Positions 60,151 to 64,000 of a DNA stretch of 64,000 nucleotides are shown piece after piece. This DNA is from Deinandra increscens subsp. villosa (Eukaryota; Streptophyta; Magnoliopsida; Asterales; Asteraceae), in NCBI GenBank assembly GCA_039602395.1, contig JBCNJP010000232.1:124001-188000 (forward strand), given 5' to 3'. Within the stretch, counting starts at the first letter, position 1; each line of letters opens with the position of its first letter. The notes beneath the pieces were generated by a model that was given only the letters and a program-made list of their open reading frames with translations, searched no databases and was not told where the DNA came from. A program made the position numbers and the translations under genes.

Positions 60151-60369
60151 TATTTTCTCTCAAAACTTTCGAATTTGGACAGATTAGAACGAGATTTTTA
60201 GCAGTGAGTCAGAACAAATGATGAGGAGTGATTTAGGAACAAATTTTTCACGAAATACTCAACTAAAACGATTAAACACTCGTAAAAACTCTCAAAATTT
60301 TCAAAAAACGACACTTTTAGTCTTAAAACTCTGAAAATAGCAACCACAGATCAATAGATTGAACCAGAA

Positions 60370-60744
60370 AGCATTGATACCACTTTAGAGTTCGTGAGCA
60401 TTGGATCGTCTACTCGATCTAGCTATTTCGGATGAGAAACGTGTAATTAAAAGTTGTTTTATTAATCAAACTGAACAATTACAACTCTGAACACTAAGAA
60501 ACAAACACAGAAAACACACCACAGAAACACACATTTTAGACTCAGACCTATCTCTCTAAGTTACAAAATTACAAGGATAAATTCCTATTTATACCCGACT
60601 GGCCGAACCTTAGGCGAACTGGCGGTTCGCCTGATCCAAACTAGCAGTTCGGATCCAGTTCGTGTGGCAACCTTCTTGCTTTGTCTTGATATTCACATCG
60701 TCTTGATTAGATACTTCACATGGCACACAGATTATGCATCAACA
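60370..60744 (-). repeat. 5' LTR (60385-60744) and primer site of F
   Basis: 360 bp. On the minus strand it ends CGAACTCTAA, followed by AGTGGTATCAATGC, a methionine-tRNA-type primer site with changes near its end. TATA box minus TATAAATA at 60593-60586. The perfect U3 palindrome AGGCGAAC-TGGCG-GTTCGCCT lies at 60612-60632, just upstream of TATA. Confidence 0.9.
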
Positions 60745-61019
60745 CCTTGAAACACAACCCATCATTCCCAAAACCGTTATTCCTTCTAATTCCGATGTTC
60801 CACCGAACCCTACACCTATTATACCTTCATGTTAACTATGCGATGAAACCCAATTCATCCTTCTATAACCCTCCCGCAAAGCACACCTTCCTCGTAAACC
60901 CCATCCCCATCCTCCATCCCATCCATGGATTCCCTGCCCAATTCTCCCACCTACATTTAACCTCAATGAGCCAAGCTCTCCCTCAACACTTCCGCCACCA
61001 GCAACATTACCGTCGCACC
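60745..61019 (+). pseudogene. Integrase-RT linker of copia element G
   Basis: Proline-rich coding-like sequence (CCCATCC and CCACC-rich) between the F insertion and the RT domain, as in other copia polyproteins, where this linker is poorly conserved. Stops interrupt it. Confidence 0.5.
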
Positions 61020-61845
61020 CCATGGTAACTCGTGCTAAGGATGGAACTTTTAAGCCTTGACACATTGTTGACTTTGCATGCCTTGCTCAACATCCCATGC
61101 AACATACTCTTCTTGCCTCCTCTGATATGAAGTCTATCAAAACAACCCTTAAAATAAATAATTGGGTTGAAGCTATGCATCATGAACTTGATGCATTAAA
61201 GAAAAGAAATATGTGATCCCTTGTACCTCGTCCGTCCATTCAGCAAGTGGTTGGGTCTAAATAGCTATTGAAAACCAAATATCATTCAGGCGGGTCAATT
61301 TAACAGCATAAAGCTCATCTTATAGCGCAATGGTATAATCAAACACCTGGTCTTGACTCTTACCACACATGCAATCCGGTTGTTAAAGCCTCCACCATTC
61401 ATGTCATCTTCTCCCCTGCCGTCCTAAATTAATGGACGCTACATCAACTTCAAGTTAACAATGCCTTTCTCCATGGTCATCTAAAAGAGTGTCTATACAT
61501 GAAACAACCTTCAGGGTTTGTTGACCCTTGCAGGCCTAATCATGTGTACAAATTGAATAAAGCTCATTATGGTCTTAAACATGCTCCACGTGCCTGGTTT
61601 CAACAGTTAAGTAAGTTTTTGATCACTAATGGTTTTTTTTTTTGCAGCATGGCGGACACATCTTTATTTATATTTAAACGTGGAGATTGTATTATGTACT
61701 TATTGGTCTACGTAGATGACTTGATTTTGACAGGTAATCAAGTAAATGTGCTCAAGAAGTTCACTACCAAATTGCACAATCAATTTACCATCAAGGATTT
61801 TGGAACATTAAGCTATTTTTTGGGCCTAGAGATCTCTATCTAAGA
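61020..61845 (+). pseudogene. Reverse transcriptase of copia element G
   Basis: Copies RNA into DNA. The domain starts with a block around GTFKP and HPMQHTLLASSDM. Then come NNWVEAMHHELDALKKR, a stop, and KAHLIAQWYNQTPG-like residues. An open part (61499-61843) follows with YKLNKAHYGLKHAPRAWFQQ, the catalytic motif YVDDLILTG (about 61709-61735), and FGTLSYFLGLEI. At least four stops or frame changes lie upstream of 61499. Confidence 0.9.
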
Positions 61846-62640
61846 GATGTCTCTTTCTTAGTAAAGCTAAATATACCAAAGAGATTTTGGAGTGTGCAAA
61901 AATGTTAGATGCTAAGCATGTGTCCACACCATTGTCTACAAATGCTTCTTTTGTCTCTACAGGAGAACCATACTCATATCTGACTCATTATCGTTCCATT
62001 AATTGTAGGTGCTTTATATTATCTCACCATTACTCCGTCATATATTTAGTTTTTAGTCAATCAAGTGACTCAGATCCTGCATGCTCCCACCGTGGATCAC
62101 TTTTAAAAGGTGAAACGTATACGAAGATTTTTTAAAGGCAAGACTACCTATGGTTCATCCTTTTCCAGACCTACAAAAATGTTACTACTTGGTTACTCAG
62201 ATGCTGATTAGGCTAAGTTTTTAGAGACTCGCCGCCCCACATATGGCTACTAAATATTTCTAGGAGGCAATCTTATTTCATGGAGTGCAAAGAAACAACG
62301 CACAGTTTCCAAATCAAGTTGTGAATCACAACAACGGGCTATGGCAAACAGGGCAGCAGAGATCATTTAGGTAAATCATTTACTTCAAGAACTCAATGCC
62401 TTTCCTCCTTGGAGACCTACGGTTTTGTGTGACAATCGTAGTGCTCTATTTTCACACAAAATCCTCTCTCTCGCAAATGAATGAAACACACTGAACTTGA
62501 CTATCACTTTGCTCGTAAGCTTCCCGCCTTAGGAAAACTTCACACACAGTTTATTCCAAGCAGAATTTAGGTTGTAGATATATTTACGAAGAGTCTTTCG
62601 CGACCTTAGTTTAAGTTTTTTTTAGAAATCAACTTTGTCT
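61846..62640 (+). pseudogene. RNase H of copia element G
   Basis: Traces in several frames: MLDAKHVSTPLSTNASF, a GYSDAD block (62190), a KSSCESQQRAMANRAAE block (62310-62360), CDNRSALF (about 62430), and a DYHFARKLPALGKLHTQF-like end. Many stops are present; it is clearly inactive. Confidence 0.85.
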
Positions 62641-62815
62641 CGTGCATGCGTCGTTCAGCTTGAAGCGGGATACATATATTAAACCACCACCATAGTACTC
62701 ATAATAATATCTCATTAACTCACCACATTCTGTAGTAATTAGAGTCTTTTTGTTTTATCTTAGGTTACTTGTATAGTCATTTCATTATTGTAACATCTTG
62801 TATCATTGTATCATA
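62641..62815 (+). mobile_element. 3' end of element G, cut by H
   Basis: CAGCTTGAAGCGGGAT (62655-62671) stands where a copia polypurine tract is expected. It is followed by about 145 bp that would be the G LTR start, until H begins at 62816. Confidence 0.6.
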
Positions 62816-63147
62816 TGTTAGTGCATAATCTGTGTGTCGTATGATGTATCGAGTCATGATGTAATAGTTGCTAGAGTGTTCGGAGTGAGTCGATGTATTT
62901 TGTATAGGAGAATGAGAGCCACCGAATGAGTAGCGAATGACCATCAAATGAAGTCATTCGGTGGGACTTCTGCTATAAATAACAACCTCATTCTCCACAT
63001 TTGAGACTTTTGGAGAGTTGGGTTCCATTCGATGAGCATGTTGTGTGTCATGTTCTCATTCGGTGATCAATAAACTTTGCTTATATTTACTGTTTTCTCA
63101 ATCTCTACACTTGAAACATTGAACAAGATCCTTCCTCAGCAATTACA
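62816..63147 (+). repeat. 5' LTR of element H (332 bp)
   Basis: Starts TGTTAGTGC, ends CAGCAATTACA. The TATA box TATAAATA is at 62974-62981. Just upstream is a perfect 11-bp inverted repeat CCACCGAATGA / TCATTCGGTGG (62919-62929 and 62954-62964), with further CGAATGA words between the arms. The word is the one used in the leader array of H. Confidence 0.88.
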
Positions 63148-63162
63148 AGTGGTATCAGAGCT
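63148..63162 (+). promoter_or_regulatory. Primer binding site of element H
   Basis: AGTGGTATCAGAGCT directly after the LTR: methionine-tRNA-type site with the same AG spacer as D, E and F. Confidence 0.9.
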
Positions 63163-63344
63163 TTTGGTTGCTGTGTTTAGTGAAAAAACCTCAAGTTTAG
63201 AGCATTTTCAAAATTCTAGTGTTCAAAAGTCCAAATTTCACAAATCTAATCCGATCAGTTTGTGCTAAATATGATTTTGTTTCTCTTTGCCAAGTCAATT
63301 TCTTAAAATTCAAAGAAATCAGTGATTTTGGTTAAAAAATGAGT

Positions 63345-63655
63345 CACCGAATGATAAATTGAGTTCATTCAGCTATCTTTTTCGGTTCATTCGGTAGCTG
63401 ATAATTTTCATTTCCTGGTCATTCGGTCTTATTTGTTGGTTTCAGTTCATTTTCTAAAAAATTTCATTTGCCAAATCATCTTATTCGACGAATCATATCA
63501 TTCGGTCACTAAAGTTCATTTGGTCGTTGTGCTCATTCGTTTATCATCCGGTCCAATTGCCATTCGGTGAAAAGGGTTCATTCGGTTATTGTTATCTTCA
63601 TTCGCTAAGTGATTGTTCATTCGGCCAAGAAATTTCATTCGGTCAACCACTTTAT
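63345..63655 (+). repeat. Leader motif array of H, word TTCATTCGGT
   Basis: About 15 copies of TTCATTCGGT and variants (TCATTCGCT, TTCATTTGG, CATCCGGT) lie between primer site and gag start, 20-30 nt from the ATG. Same position as in D, E and F but a different word. It is complementary in RNA to the ACCGAATGA arm in its own U3. Confidence 0.88.
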
Positions 63656-63676
63656 TCATTGACCAGATTCTTGTTC

Positions 63677-63777
63677 ATGATGTTTAGTGATATTCAAGCG
63701 TATTTTGCGATGCAGAATTCGGTTCAAGCGATGTTGAATTACGACAATGAAATAGGGACAAGTCAGAAAGTTCCTAA
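63677..63777 (+). pseudogene. N-terminal gag fragment of element H
   Basis: MMFSDIQAYFAMQ then LNYDNEIGTSQKVP is homologous to the E N-terminus (MSEFHAFSAMQ ... LNFDNEIGTSQKVP). ATG at 63677 or 63680, the latter aligning with the other copies. The frame is open upstream through the array to 63527, but homology starts only here. Cut after 33 codons by M. Confidence 0.85.
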
Positions 63778-64000
63778 TGTTAGAGCATTTTCTGTGTGAC
63801 GTGTTTGTATCACAGTCAGTATTGTAAGTTGATTTAGTTAGAGTGGTTAAATCAAGTTTTAGGGTATTTTGTGTATTTTCTCTATAGTTGTGGGGCTTGG
63901 AATAGCAAGGTCTTCTATGAATTATGAATCTTAATATTCAGATTTATATAAGTTGCTAAACAAACTGAATCAAGATTTTGAAAAGCCAGCGAACCATTTG
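63778..64000 (+). mobile_element. Element M: LTR start, continues beyond window
   Basis: TGTTAGAGCATTTTCTGTG begins exactly where homology of the H gag to E, F and D stops; TGTTAGAGCA is a common LTR start of plant copia elements. The flank before it is CCTAA (63773-63777). The remaining 220 bp is AT-rich LTR-like sequence. Confidence 0.7.

Larger units (their letters stand above)
54627..60744 (-). mobile_element. Element F: gag-only copia-like element, fullest copy
   Basis: 6,118 bp with LTRs at both ends, same layout as D: 5' LTR, primer site, CGAAC leader array, long gag-like gene with two zinc knuckles, about 1.6 kb non-coding with triple stem-loop, polypurine tract, 3' LTR. Flanks CCTTT (54622-54626) and CCTTG (60745-60749) are a probable target duplication with one change. 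It sits in pol of G, in the opposite orientation. No pol domain of its own is present. Confidence 0.9.
62816..63777 (+). mobile_element. Element H: 5' end of a D/F-family relative
   Basis: A plus-strand LTR (62816-63147), primer site, leader array and the first codons of a gag homologous to D, E and F. It is then cut by element M at 63778. Its LTR start TGTTAGTGCATAATCTGTG resembles the LTR start of F (TGTTGATGCATAATCTGTG). It lies in the 3' end of G. Confidence 0.85.

Overview
The window is nuclear DNA of a flowering plant, most likely a eudicot. Several retrotransposon families have methionine-tRNA-type primer sites, long AT-rich tracts separate them, and two fragments of plastid DNA are embedded. 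An Asteraceae-type genome is my guess from the style of the retroelements; nothing here proves it. I found no intact host protein gene. Nearly every open frame belongs to a decayed retroelement or has no meaning. Three runs of exactly 500 N (10219-10718, 27766-28265, 47440-47939) are scaffold gaps of unknown true size.

Layout. 1-863 is the end of a long terminal repeat (LTR), followed by a short promoter-bearing LTR piece. 1815-10218 is element A, a pol-less element with a 2.8 kb LTR, interrupted by a small hAT-type DNA transposon (6366-7121, perfect 8-bp target duplication). 10719-18192 is the 5' end of element B (minus strand, 3.26 kb LTR). It is split by element L (12419-16351), a young non-coding LTR element with a perfect 5-bp duplication. 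18193-26279 is element C (Ty3/gypsy, minus; 3' LTR and gag only), split by element D (20163-25521). 26280-30712 holds two rearranged relatives of D (E1 and E) around a gap. 30713-37052 is mostly non-coding: a plastid 23S rRNA fragment, tRNA-like SINE heads, and a 973-bp long-TIR element carrying GC-rich gene-like sequence (Pack-MULE-like). 37053-44112 holds an LTR (J) and a Tekay-like chromovirus (I, minus) with a recombined arrangement. 44114-46650 has LTR K, SINE heads and a large foldback element. 46850-47438 is a second L-family LTR. 47940-49250 is plastid DNA (trnL-UAA exon 1, trnT-UGU, 5' part of rps4). 49251-52472 is an LTR scrap plus B2, an inverted second copy of the B LTR. 53202-62815 is a decayed Ty1/copia element (G, plus) split by element F (54627-60744, minus). 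Element H (62816-63777) lies in the end of G, and a further LTR element, M, cuts H at 63778.

The most interesting content is the family D, E/E1, F and H. D, E and F encode a long Gag-like protein (copia-type gag domain, zinc knuckle, coiled coil and, in F, a second zinc knuckle) but no protease, integrase, reverse transcriptase or RNase H. Where visible (D, E1, F), the 3' non-coding part carries three tandem stem-loops whose stems show compensatory changes between copies. The leader between primer site and gag start is an array of a short word, and the U3 part of the same LTR carries a palindrome built from that word. In D, E and F the word is CGAAC-like; in H it is ATTCGGT-like. Elements A and L have leader arrays of unrelated words. 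I infer non-autonomous elements that are mobilised in trans and keep cis-acting RNA signals.
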